Below, in pieces: positions 1 through 7,445 of a stretch of DNA of 42,890 bases. Within the stretch, counting starts at the first letter, position 1. Every line of letters starts with the position of its first letter. The stretch is from Bacteroidales bacterium (GTDB lineage: Bacteria > Bacteroidota > Bacteroidia > Bacteroidales > UBA6680), in NCBI GenBank assembly GCA_025210735.1, contig JAOARD010000006.1, forward strand, positions 1 through 42,890, in the 5' to 3' direction. The notes beneath the pieces are model-generated. The model had not been told where the DNA came from and did no database searches. It saw only the letters and a program-made list of their open reading frames with translations. A program made the translations under genes and the position numbers.

Positions 1-291
1 CAGCCAACGACCCTTTTTTCTAAGTTTAGCAAGAGGCGTTCCTGTCAGAGCATTGAATGTACGTTTACACTCCTTGCATTTGTATCGTTGCATATCGTTT
101 CTTATGCCCCATTTTTGAAGGTTTAAGGATCTACAATGAGGACATTTAATATCTTCCGATTGATTATTAAGGAGTTTAGCAACAAACTTAATGTCTTCTC
201 TTTTCTCAACAGCCTCTTTAATCAGAGAGAAAAATCTGTTGTCGACTGTACTTATAGATTTTATAAGTCTGTCTTTTTCTGAGGTTTTCAT
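1..291 (-). CDS. IS1595-family transposase, N-terminal part (runs off the window)
   Basis: An open frame of 97 codons runs from an ATG at 291 to the window edge without a stop. It encodes the N-terminal zinc-ribbon and helix-turn-helix region of an IS1595/ISXO2-type transposase. Visible are CPHC and, about 20 residues later, CKEC, followed by RTFNALTGTPLAKL and KKGRWL. The same blocks occur in the complete transposase at 6231-7226 (CPHC, CKDC, KTFNCLTGTPLARL, KKGRWL), so the two belong to one family but are clearly diverged in the first 45 residues. The catalytic domain lies outside the window, so it cannot be said whether this copy is intact. The upstream sequence does not match that of the second element. 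Confidence 0.8.
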   Translation of the reverse strand, partial: MKTSEKDRLIKSISTVDNRFFSLIKEAVEKREDIKFVAKLLNNQSEDIKCPHCRSLNLQKWGIRNDMQRYKCKECKRTFNALTGTPLAKLRKKGRWL

Positions 292-350
292 CTTATTGAA
301 GTTTAATATTTTGTGAGTATACGAGACTATGAATTTATAGTTACATACCT

Positions 351-444
351 AAATCGGACATAGCATTGAGAAAGGCTATACTAACCGAAACAGCACGGAA
401 AATAGAATGTCGTTTTTATAAATGGATCAACTAATGTCCGATTT
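351..444. repeat. Inverted repeat pair upstream of the partial transposase
   Basis: AAATCGGACAT at 351-361 is repeated in inverted orientation as ATGTCCGATTT at 434-444, with about 72 bp between the arms. One arm may be the right terminal repeat of the IS element whose transposase begins at 291, and the other a subterminal repeat or a second insertion end. The other end of the element is outside the window, so this cannot be decided here. Confidence 0.45.
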
Positions 445-500
445 GTACAATATCTATTAGCTTTAATATTGTTATTTTGTGATACAAATTATAAAACAAT

Positions 501-986
501 ATGAGTATGAAGTTTATTTGCCCGTTGATTTTAGTAACCGATATATCAAAATCAAAAGAGTTTTATTGTAGCGTTTTAAATCAAGAGATTAAAACTGATT
601 TTGGAGAGAACGTTACATTTAGTGGCGATTTTGCAATACATTTAAAATCTCATTTCAAGAATTTGATTGATAATAGAGAGATTAAATCAGAGGCTAATAA
701 TTTTGAATTGTATTTTGAAGAGGATGATATTGAAACTGTTGTTAGCAAGCTTAAAACAAATAATGTTGAGTTTATTCATGAGCTTAAGGAACAACCCTGG
801 ATGCAAAGAGCGGTTAGATTCTATGATCCTGACAAAAATATTATTGAGATAGGAGAGTCTATGGAATTTGTATCTTATAGACTTTATATGAAAGGAAATT
901 CAGTAGATGGAATTGTTAAAATGACTGGTCTTTCTGCAGAATTTGTAACTGGGGCAATACAAACATATAAGAAAGAAGACAGATAG
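501..986 (+). CDS. VOC (glyoxalase/bleomycin-resistance fold) protein
   Basis: A 161-residue cytoplasmic protein. Residues 1 to about 118 show the VOC pattern: N-terminal ICPLILVTDISKSKEFYCSV (beta strand, then helix), a central FELYFEEDDIETVVSKL and the closing RFYDPDKNIIEIGE, where the last Glu is the usual metal ligand position. VOC proteins act as lyases, dioxygenases or binding proteins for small toxic molecules; the substrate here is unknown. After the fold comes a C-terminal helical extension of about 40 residues (MKGNSVDGIVKMTGLSAEFV) that resembles a small helix-turn-helix and is found in part of this family. It is monocistronic, between the IS fragment and a convergent gene, and is followed by a strong shared terminator. 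Confidence 0.75.
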   Translation: MSMKFICPLILVTDISKSKEFYCSVLNQEIKTDFGENVTFSGDFAIHLKSHFKNLIDNREIKSEANNFELYFEEDDIETVVSKLKTNNVEFIHELKEQPWMQRAVRFYDPDKNIIEIGESMEFVSYRLYMKGNSVDGIVKMTGLSAEFVTGAIQTYKKEDR

Positions 987-989
987 GAT

Positions 990-1035
990 AAAATATATGA
1001 TTGCAATACTTATAAGTATTGCAATCATATATTTT
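990..1035. terminator. Bidirectional terminator, 46-bp perfect palindrome
   Basis: Positions 990-1012 and 1013-1035 are exact reverse complements (23 bp per arm, no spacer). The outer AAAA/TTTT ends give a T-run in both directions. It sits between two convergent genes ending at 986 and 1038, so it most likely terminates both. Confidence 0.85.
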
Positions 1036-1037
1036 AT

Positions 1038-1775
1038 TTAGAGTTTACCCTCTTTGTCTAATAAGGCAAATCCCTGAACAAAGATAACAGCCTCAAAAAC
1101 ATAGTTAACCTGATATTCATCAGTCCATCCATATTTAGCAAGTTCATCTTTTATCTCTTCATCAGACTTACCTTTATTTAATAGATACATAGTAAATACA
1201 ATAACCTCTCCAGGTACTCTACTTGCTGTATGACCAATTATTGCTTTGTATGTTCTTAATGCAGATAAGAAATATATTAGAATTATTTGAACTATCCATG
1301 AAACAATTAGTCCTATAGTACCTATGTTAAAATCTTTAATTACAAGTCCGAAACTGATTTTCTCGTACATATAGTTAAGAAAACCTATTGAATCAATTGT
1401 ATCAGAGCTGATAGCAAAAAAATATTGAAACAGATGACTCAATAAAAAGGTAGATATTACAGAGCATATAATAATAATTTTAATACCTCTAAAAATTATA
1501 TAGTTGCCTTTTCTGACCATTCGTCTCATAACAAAACCAAATACAAAAGCAATTACAATTTCATATAATCCAATAATGTATAGGTTATTAAATACCAATT
1601 TTGCATAAATGAAAGCTAAAATGGTGGCAGTTAATAAACCTCCAATAATTGGTATAGTTATAGTTGGTTTTCTTATTGGTATAGGAGCAGGTAATTTTTC
1701 GGGTATTGAGTAATCACTCCAGTCGGTATTTGTTTCTTCATTTTTACTCTCCTGATTAATGGTATTGTCTTTCAT
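1038..1775 (-). CDS. Unknown membrane protein with four predicted TM segments
   Basis: A 245-residue protein that I do not recognise. Residues 1-40 are soluble and charged, ending in a proline-rich stretch (EKLPAPIPIRKPTITIP). Hydrophobic segments lie at about 41-60, 66-83, 98-120 and 148-172. The C-terminal 70 residues are soluble and helical, with a conserved-looking block KGKSDEEIKDELAKYGWTDE that resembles a short helical hairpin often found after Bacteroidota membrane domains. It is transcribed alone: the next minus-strand gene upstream starts more than 1.4 kb away with a 399-bp gap between. No enzyme motif is visible. Confidence 0.6.
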   Translation of the reverse strand: MKDNTINQESKNEETNTDWSDYSIPEKLPAPIPIRKPTITIPIIGGLLTATILAFIYAKLVFNNLYIIGLYEIVIAFVFGFVMRRMVRKGNYIIFRGIKIIIICSVISTFLLSHLFQYFFAISSDTIDSIGFLNYMYEKISFGLVIKDFNIGTIGLIVSWIVQIILIYFLSALRTYKAIIGHTASRVPGEVIVFTMYLLNKGKSDEEIKDELAKYGWTDEYQVNYVFEAVIFVQGFALLDKEGKL

Positions 1776-2174
1776 AAAATATTTATCCTTTATTTCTGAT
1801 ACTTAGTTTGTTTTATGCATATAAACGGCTCTTAATTTATCATATAAATACCAGATACATTATTGAGTAATATATCTGGCAATTATTAAACTGCAAAGTA
1901 AGTAGTTTTAACTATTATACTAAAGGTTTTAGTTTAAAATTATGGTTTTATAATAAATCGACTTAATTTGCTTATTGATAATTGTTTGTGGTGTTACTTA
2001 TTGTTGTCTGAATAAAAATCTTTTGCAAACTACAGTCATATCTCCATTCGACATCATATTTTCAGGTCTTTTATTAAACTTTGCAGATTGTAAAACCAGA
2101 ATTTAAGGAAGGATAAATTTTAAACAATTTCTAAATGCTTGAATGTGATCTATAGATAAGATATGATTAGAATA
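1776..2174. other. 399-bp intergenic region
   Basis: No credible gene is present. It contains a hairpin with 7-bp outer stem (CCAGATA at 1851-1857, TATCTGG at 1873-1879). On the minus strand TACTTTGC (1893-1900) resembles a shortened -7 box for the gene at 1038-1775, but no clear -33 element accompanies it. Confidence 0.4.
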
Positions 2175-3248
2175 CTATTTGTTTAAAATTAATGTTACAA
2201 TGTGTTTATTATTGATCTCTTTTATTAGAAGATTATGTTTGTTTTTATAAAGTAGTTTTAAACGTTCTTCTGCATTTTTTATGCCTGTATTAGAGGTAGT
2301 ATTGATTCTGTTCTTTATTATATGATTTGTACATGAGAATGTTAACGTGTTATTGTTAATCTTAATTGATATATCAATACTTTTAGGATTGCTTGTACTT
2401 ACGCCATATTTAAATGAGTTTTCTACAAAAGGAATAAAAAGGAGAGGAGCTATATGAAAATTCTCCGTTTCATTAGGAAAATCAATATGTATAGGGTAAT
2501 CAGTTCCAAGTCTTATCTTCTGTAAATCAATAAAATCTCTCAAAAAATTAATCTCCATGCTTAAAGAAACTATTTTCTTATGACCTTCATTAACAGGATA
2601 TCTCATTATCTCAGATAGTTTAAGTATTGATTCCGCTGTTCTTGGAGATTTTTCCTCTGTAGATAGATAATATATGGAGTTTAGTGTATTGAATAGGAAG
2701 TGTGGATTAATCTGTGATGACAGGAGCTCTATCTCCGCACTTTTCTGTTTTTCGAGAGCAATTTTTTGTTTTTCGTAGTTAACAAACATAATTTGCGATG
2801 CATATATGCTTGTACTTACTGTATTTGTAAGTGTACTGAGTAAAATAGTTATCTCTATAAAACCATACCTGTCAATAGGGATTGCAATATTTTTTTCTAT
2901 GAGAATATCAAATACAATTACAGATGTTGAAATAAGAATAAACATTAAAATTAAAGTAGATATTATATATATCCACCATAGTTTTTTGTTTAAAAGTTTT
3001 TTTACGAGTAAAGTACCGTTAATGTAGAATAAAGCTATTAGTATCGGAATAATAATTATAGAATCGTCTATTGCTTCAACATTAGAGCTTGATATTATGG
3101 TTTTTATGTTATTGTATAAACCACCAATTTCAAACATAAGCTGAATTGATAATAACCACAATATAGTATGTATTGCTATATTTGTTGCTCTATTCTTTAA
3201 TCTGGAAACCATAATGGTAAATTTAATGTTTTCTAATAAATGAGACAC
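2175..3248 (-). CDS. LytS/YehU-family sensor histidine kinase
   Basis: A 357-residue membrane kinase. Four hydrophobic segments (about 23-41, 64-82, 91-113 and 131-157) are followed by a short coiled coil (158-176). The His_kinase block QINPHFLFNTLNSIYYL carries the likely phosphorylated His183. The N box FVENSFKYG and a reduced glycine box (NTGIKNAEERLKLLY) complete the ATP-binding domain. No periplasmic sensor domain is present, so the stimulus is probably sensed in or at the membrane. Such kinases phosphorylate LytTR response regulators; a matching regulator lies at 5481-6164, with two lipoprotein genes in between on the same strand. A strong terminator 27 bp upstream of its start suggests that the kinase has its own promoter. 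Confidence 0.9.
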   Translation of the reverse strand: MSHLLENIKFTIMVSRLKNRATNIAIHTILWLLSIQLMFEIGGLYNNIKTIISSSNVEAIDDSIIIIPILIALFYINGTLLVKKLLNKKLWWIYIISTLILMFILISTSVIVFDILIEKNIAIPIDRYGFIEITILLSTLTNTVSTSIYASQIMFVNYEKQKIALEKQKSAEIELLSSQINPHFLFNTLNSIYYLSTEEKSPRTAESILKLSEIMRYPVNEGHKKIVSLSMEINFLRDFIDLQKIRLGTDYPIHIDFPNETENFHIAPLLFIPFVENSFKYGVSTSNPKSIDISIKINNNTLTFSCTNHIIKNRINTTSNTGIKNAEERLKLLYKNKHNLLIKEINNKHIVTLILNK

Positions 3249-3274
3249 ACTTTTTATAGATAGTAATAGTATAT

Positions 3275-3308
3275 CAAAAAAGAAGGTGCCTAAGTTTTAG
3301 ACACCTTC
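3275..3308 (-). terminator. Rho-independent terminator after the lipoprotein pair
   Basis: On the minus strand an 11-bp stem (3283-3293 with 3297-3307, one G-T pair) with a 3-nt loop is followed by six T residues (3276-3281). It lies just after the stop of the gene at 3326 and before the start of the kinase gene at 3248. Confidence 0.85.
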
Positions 3309-3325
3309 AGAGATTTGATTTTAAA

Positions 3326-4516
3326 TTATAATGACATCTCTGTATCTGAGAATTTTAATTTTTCGAAACCTATAATGGTATTTTTACCGTCTCTATTAGT
3401 TATTTTATCTGTAACTATATATGTATTATTATCGGTCTTATTAATTGTATAATCACTTTTATTACCTTTAAATAATAATGCGTTTATGCCTCTATTACCT
3501 TTAATAGTATTATTCAAACTATTAACTATAACATTTGTGTTGTTACTTCCTAAAAGCGTTATGTCTTTTAGATATCTGGAGTGATGCGAATATGCAATTT
3601 TTTCATCAAATGCAATAGTAAATGTTCCTTTGAAACCTGAATCTATTCTTGCAGTGTAGGTTAAATATGGATGAAAAAATTTGTTGTTTACCAGATCTGC
3701 GCCTAAAGGATCGTAAGTTTCTATCTGATCTCTTGTTTTTGCTCTATATATACCCCACATTCCACCAGGTTCAGATTTATTCCATGCACCCCATAATCCG
3801 TAATATGAATCTATTACAGCAGCAAGATATTCCTGAGACAAGCTATTCTCTTTAGTAAGTTCTTTTATCCAGTCAGGTGCTTTATTGCCCCAAATTTTAT
3901 TATTAAGAGCATCTTGTTGAGCTTTTCTTATTAATTTTTGAAACTCTGGAGTAGCTCCTGTATTTGAGTTTGGACCGTCAACACCAATACCGTAATCATG
4001 AACTAAATGTAGAATTTCTTCGTAGGTAGCATCCCGGTGCTTGTAATCCTGATTAATATACCAATCTCCACCTTCTACCTGTATCTCATTTTCATATAAA
4101 GGCTGACCAGCCACTTGTACAGGATTACTGCCATCATCTTTACCATTTAATAGGGTTAATACGGCACCATTCTCAGCCATCTTATTTGCTATATTACTCT
4201 TATCATCTCCGTATATAGAACCCTTATAGCTCTTAAGAAAGTGGTTTAGCACACTTCTGCAACGAATAATTTGTTCGTCTGAGATTTTATTTTGAGCAAC
4301 AATATGTATAGTACCTCCATTTGGTGTTTTGATTTTGGTATACCTGTTAAAGTTTTTTATGTACTGCTTTCCAAGAGAAGCCGGTACTGGTTCTATGCCT
4401 AAAGTTGAATTGTACTTTATATTATTGTCGACAACTTCTGGTGATGAATCTTTCTTACAAGACGCTACTGATAACAACAGTATAGCTGTAAAAAGTTTTA
4501 TTAGTTGTATATTCAT
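3326..4516 (-). CDS. Lipoprotein, metallopeptidase-like with RTX-type C-terminal module
   Basis: A 396-residue predicted lipoprotein: signal peptide with lipobox SVASC, Cys20. Mid-protein EEILHLVH (E166, E167, H170, H173) sits where its upstream neighbour has EEVFHVITH, and both continue to a similar aromatic helix (EYLAAVIDSYYGLWGA here). This suggests a shared zincin-like fold, though activity is unproven. Residues about 333-391 look like the closing module of RTX/serralysin-type proteins: NTIKGNRG, LLFKGNKSDYTI, VTDKITNRDGKNTI, GFEKLKFSD. This kind of module usually occurs in proteins exported by type I systems, so its presence on a lipoprotein is odd. It is translationally close to the gene at 4533 (16-bp gap) and probably in one operon. 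Exact substrate is unknown. Confidence 0.65.
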   Translation of the reverse strand: MNIQLIKLFTAILLLSVASCKKDSSPEVVDNNIKYNSTLGIEPVPASLGKQYIKNFNRYTKIKTPNGGTIHIVAQNKISDEQIIRCRSVLNHFLKSYKGSIYGDDKSNIANKMAENGAVLTLLNGKDDGSNPVQVAGQPLYENEIQVEGGDWYINQDYKHRDATYEEILHLVHDYGIGVDGPNSNTGATPEFQKLIRKAQQDALNNKIWGNKAPDWIKELTKENSLSQEYLAAVIDSYYGLWGAWNKSEPGGMWGIYRAKTRDQIETYDPLGADLVNNKFFHPYLTYTARIDSGFKGTFTIAFDEKIAYSHHSRYLKDITLLGSNNTNVIVNSLNNTIKGNRGINALLFKGNKSDYTINKTDNNTYIVTDKITNRDGKNTIIGFEKLKFSDTEMSL

Positions 4517-4532
4517 TATTGTGTAGTTTTAG

Positions 4533-5360
4533 TTATCTTTTATATGTGCCATCAGGTAATACTGTTGGTAGTTTATATTTAGGATCAGTTAGTAATGTAT
4601 AGATTGCTTTGTCACCATTCTCAATTTTATCTTTTGTATTGAACTTCCATTCCTGTTTTATTTCGTTGTATCTGTTTTGTTGAGCTCCTAATATGGATGT
4701 TTGTGCCCAATAGAAATACTCTGTAACCATACAGTTATATTCACAAGTATTATCATCGTAAGTGTACCACGCATTGGCAGGGTAATTAGATGGAATTATC
4801 TCAAAATGGCCTCCACGAGCAATATCCATAGCCTTAGCTATTTCTGAATTTTTGTTTTCGCCAAAAATTTCAGGGTATGCTTTTGAGTATCCAGAATGAG
4901 TAATAACATGAAAAACCTCCTCAAGTGCGGCATCAAATCTTCCGGTTTTTCCGTTTTTGTGCCAATCAATTGATGTCTCATCATCACCAAGATCTTGTGC
5001 ATTAATAGTTCCTGATTGAGACTCTTTTTTCCATATGTATAATGCTGCTTTGTTGGTTATAAGAGTTTTATGAACTAATGGATTATCAATAGCTCCATCT
5101 TCGTTATTATCTATATACTGAGCCATAATATTTGCAGCATGAAGTAGTTTTGCATCATCTACATCAGCATAAGCGTATATAGGTATATCAAAAACCATTA
5201 CTTTTCTGTTTGTTTTTGTAAATCCTGCATCTGTATGCGCTACAATTTTAAAATTTGGATCGTTTCCGGGGGTAATCTCTTTTATACTCTTACTCTCTTT
5301 TTTGTTGCAAGAAAACATAGAAAGAGCTAATACGATTGTGAAAAAAGCATGTAGTTTCAT
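4533..5360 (-). CDS. Lipoprotein, metallopeptidase-like
   Basis: A 275-residue predicted lipoprotein with lipobox SMFSC (Cys18). Residues about 55-110 hold IYAYADVDDAKLLHAANIMA followed by an EF-hand-like loop DNNEDGAID (84-92, pattern DxNxDGxxD), which may bind calcium. EEVFHVITHSGY (E147, E148, H151, H155) is a candidate metal site, and VTEYFYWAQTSILGA could supply a third ligand. I recognise this as a family of secreted proteins of unknown function and infer a zincin-like fold from the motif only. It is the first gene of a likely two-gene operon with 3326-4516. A pair of direct repeats 88-118 bp upstream fits a LytTR-type regulator site, so the response regulator encoded just upstream may control it. 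Confidence 0.65.
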   Translation of the reverse strand: MKLHAFFTIVLALSMFSCNKKESKSIKEITPGNDPNFKIVAHTDAGFTKTNRKVMVFDIPIYAYADVDDAKLLHAANIMAQYIDNNEDGAIDNPLVHKTLITNKAALYIWKKESQSGTINAQDLGDDETSIDWHKNGKTGRFDAALEEVFHVITHSGYSKAYPEIFGENKNSEIAKAMDIARGGHFEIIPSNYPANAWYTYDDNTCEYNCMVTEYFYWAQTSILGAQQNRYNEIKQEWKFNTKDKIENGDKAIYTLLTDPKYKLPTVLPDGTYKR

Positions 5361-5391
5361 AACTATTCCTTTATTAAGTTTAATATTTACC

Positions 5392-5478
5392 TAAAGGTAT
5401 GGAATGGATATGTTGTTGAAAAAGAGATTATATATGATACATGTTTCTGTATACAAAGAGGTGTTATGTGTATACAAA
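5392..5478 (-). promoter_or_regulatory. Candidate LytTR-regulated promoter of the lipoprotein operon
   Basis: TGTATACAAA occurs twice in the same orientation, at 5448-5457 and 5469-5478, exactly 21 bp apart. LytTR-domain regulators are known to bind pairs of roughly 9-bp direct repeats two helical turns apart. Downstream, on the minus strand, TACCTTTA (5392-5399) resembles the -7 box TAnnTTTG with one mismatch. The repeats lie between the regulator's stop codon and the first lipoprotein start. Confidence 0.5.
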
Positions 5479-5480
5479 TG

Positions 5481-6164
5481 CTATTTTATGAATAGTGCAG
5501 GTAATGATGAACGGTAGCTATCTCCAATTGGAATGTTAGAAGAACCAATTGTTACATATCGTTTGGTGTATGATACTATTTTATCCGTATTTACTATGTA
5601 AGACCTATGAATTCTGACAAATCTGTTGTCATTTATTTTACTATGAATACCTTTAATATTAGATCTGGTCAAAATAACTCCATCGTTGGTATATATCTTA
5701 ACATAATCCTTCAAGCCCTCAATGTATATAATATTATCTAAAAGTATTGCTCTTGTCTGATACTCTACCTTTATAATTAAATGATTATTATTGTTCTTTC
5801 TATTATTTATCAGAAGTCTGTTAGCCTTATTAATGGCTCTTATAAAACGCTCGAATCTAATAGGTTTTACGAGATAATCAACAATATCAAGTTCGTATCC
5901 ATCAAGAGCATATTTTTCATATGCTGTAGTTAATATAATAATTGGTGGTCTTTTTATTAGTTTTATAAGTTCTATTCCAGATAAATCAGGCATCTCTATA
6001 TCTAATAAAAGTATATCAACATGGTTATTATTTATATATTCTATAGCTTCAAATACATTTCTTGTTGCTATTTTCAAATTAAGAAGAGGAGTTCTTCCTA
6101 CATAATCAGACAAAATATTTATAGCAGGTTGTTCATCATCAATGATTACAGTAGTAAAAGGCAT
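5481..6164 (-). CDS. LytTR-family response regulator
   Basis: A 227-residue cytoplasmic DNA-binding regulator. The receiver domain (1-115) has the acidic pair D9/D10, the phosphoacceptor D55 in LLLDIEMPD, T80, and the conserved K100 in YLVKP. Residues about 128-227 form a LytTR DNA-binding domain (IIYIEGLKDYVKIYT, FVRIHRSYIVNTDKI, IPIGDSYR). The likely partner is the LytS-type kinase at 2175-3248. The gene opens a minus-strand set of regulator, two lipoproteins and kinase. The transposase of the IS element ends only 66 bp upstream on the same strand, so IS transcription may enter this gene. A TATCTTTA box about 36 bp upstream is a weak promoter candidate. Confidence 0.92.
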   Translation of the reverse strand: MPFTTVIIDDEQPAINILSDYVGRTPLLNLKIATRNVFEAIEYINNNHVDILLLDIEMPDLSGIELIKLIKRPPIIILTTAYEKYALDGYELDIVDYLVKPIRFERFIRAINKANRLLINNRKNNNNHLIIKVEYQTRAILLDNIIYIEGLKDYVKIYTNDGVILTRSNIKGIHSKINDNRFVRIHRSYIVNTDKIVSYTKRYVTIGSSNIPIGDSYRSSLPALFIK

Positions 6165-6230
6165 CTGTTTTGTGTTGATTTATATGTGTGTTAAAGATAC
6201 TGACATATTTACATTATTTCTTGTGATTTT

Positions 6231-7226
6231 TTACTTAAATATTACTTTACTCTTTTGATTAATATTAGGAGTGAGTGGTGAATTGGTTCTATTTTGTAAT
6301 AGTTTGGGGTTGGTTACTGGATTATCTGCTGATTTTGCACGTATCAGAATTACTTTTGGATTTGGTTTAAGATTAAACTCATCCAATTGTCTGTACCATG
6401 ATAAATAGTTATTCAAGTACTTAGTTGCAACACCTCTGAATCTTCTCATCCAGATTAGTATATTATTTTGGTAACCAAGAGTATTTTTGATATGTACAAT
6501 ATCTTTTTTCACTTCTTCATTTGCTGACATATCTATATATCCATGCCTTAAACCTATCTTTTGTGTAAATAATCTATATATTGAATCAGAAGAACTGCAT
6601 ATGAGTGAATCTTTTGTAAATAGATTATGTAATGCACTCCGAATACTGTTGACAGATAGATTATTAATGGTTGTATCAAATGTTTTATTGTATCTGTTTT
6701 TACAGTATATAGTGTAAATATTTTTTCTCATATGTAGATTACTCTTTTTCTTCTTTCCTTTCTCAGAATACCTTAATGTTGATATGTTCATCTCAATTAT
6801 ACCAGCTAACTTGTCAGGCTTTACTTTGTTGGCATTTACTAAAAACCTGTGCCTCCATTTAAATGTTGTATTAAAATGTACATTACATTTGACAGCGGCT
6901 TTTCTTACGCTCAAACCATTAAGAAGGCATCTTGAATATTCAAGCCATCGTCCTTTTTTCTTGAGTCTTGCAAGAGGTGTTCCAGTTAAGCAGTTAAATG
7001 TTTTTCTGCAATCTTTGCATTTGTATCTCTGCATATCATTACGTTTTCCCCATCTTATAAATCTTTTACTATTACAATGTGGGCATTTAACATCTTCTAT
7101 ATCACTTTCAATGTAGGTTGATACATGTTTTACAGAATCCCTCTTCTTTATAGTCTCTTTCAACTCTCTATACTCTCTTGTTGAGAGACTATCAGTAAAT
7201 GCTTTAAGCTGATTATAGGATAACAT
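6231..7226 (-). CDS. IS1595-family transposase with altered catalytic positions
   Basis: 331 residues. N-terminal zinc ribbon (C48, C51, C70, C73), then helix-turn-helix-like GLSVRKAAVKCNVHFNTTFK, then the catalytic domain ending in WMRRFRGVATKYLNNYLSWY, typical of the family. From memory, related Bacteroidota transposases carry EADE, SD..Y and HIQNVNAY at the catalytic sites. Here these read EMNI (N147 for Asp), SSDSIY (D214 kept) and HIKNTLGY (L250 for Asn), so two of three catalytic residues appear lost. Residues 305-312 are encoded by the left terminal repeat and the last 20 by DNA outside the element. The protein may be inactive or repurposed. Confidence 0.85.
   Translation of the reverse strand: MLSYNQLKAFTDSLSTREYRELKETIKKRDSVKHVSTYIESDIEDVKCPHCNSKRFIRWGKRNDMQRYKCKDCRKTFNCLTGTPLARLKKKGRWLEYSRCLLNGLSVRKAAVKCNVHFNTTFKWRHRFLVNANKVKPDKLAGIIEMNISTLRYSEKGKKKKSNLHMRKNIYTIYCKNRYNKTFDTTINNLSVNSIRSALHNLFTKDSLICSSSDSIYRLFTQKIGLRHGYIDMSANEEVKKDIVHIKNTLGYQNNILIWMRRFRGVATKYLNNYLSWYRQLDEFNLKPNPKVILIRAKSADNPVTNPKLLQNRTNSPLTPNINQKSKVIFK
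6294..6314 (+). repeat. Left terminal inverted repeat of the IS
   Basis: The sequence TTGTAATAGTTTGGGGTTGG plus one T is the reverse complement of 7307-7327. It is read through by the transposase frame, which stops 60 bp further out. Confidence 0.85.
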
Positions 7227-7306
7227 AATAAATGATTTTTGATTATTAATATGACTATACTGTGATGTATATCTTTAATAAATTATACGAAATTGACAAT
7301 AAAAGT

Positions 7307-7327
7307 ACCAACCCCAAACTATTACAA
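7307..7327 (-). repeat. Right terminal inverted repeat of the IS
   Basis: Exact 21-bp reverse complement of the left end at 6294-6314. It lies 80 bp upstream of the transposase start codon. Confidence 0.85.
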
Positions 7328-7370
7328 TTGAGTAACACAATGCAACCTTCCACACAACCATCTACAAACA

Positions 7371-7416
7371 AAACAAAAGCCCAAAAGCTATTCGTTTAGA
7401 ATAAACTTTTGGGCTT
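7371..7416 (-). terminator. Terminator of the ars operon
   Basis: On the minus strand an 11-bp stem, AAGCCCAAAAG with CTTTTGGGCTT (7377-7387 and 7406-7416), continues with an inner TATTC/GAATA pairing and is followed by a T-rich tail. It lies 30 bp after the stop of arsP. Confidence 0.85.
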
Positions 7417-7445
7417 AATACAGTATATTAATAAAGACAATTCGT

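Larger units (their letters stand above)
6294..7327 (-). mobile_element. IS1595-like insertion sequence, about 1034 bp
   Basis: The element is bounded by 21-bp inverted repeats at 6294-6314 and 7307-7327 and carries one transposase gene on the minus strand. Its length is normal for the family. I compared the 8-bp flanks on both sides with the ends shifted by 0, 1 and 2 bp and found no target duplication, so the element may be old or one flank may have been rearranged. Confidence 0.8.

Noticed and set aside
6286..7335. Target-site duplication of the IS1595-like element
   Set aside because: The 8-bp flanks do not match with the ends as drawn or shifted by 1 or 2 bp.
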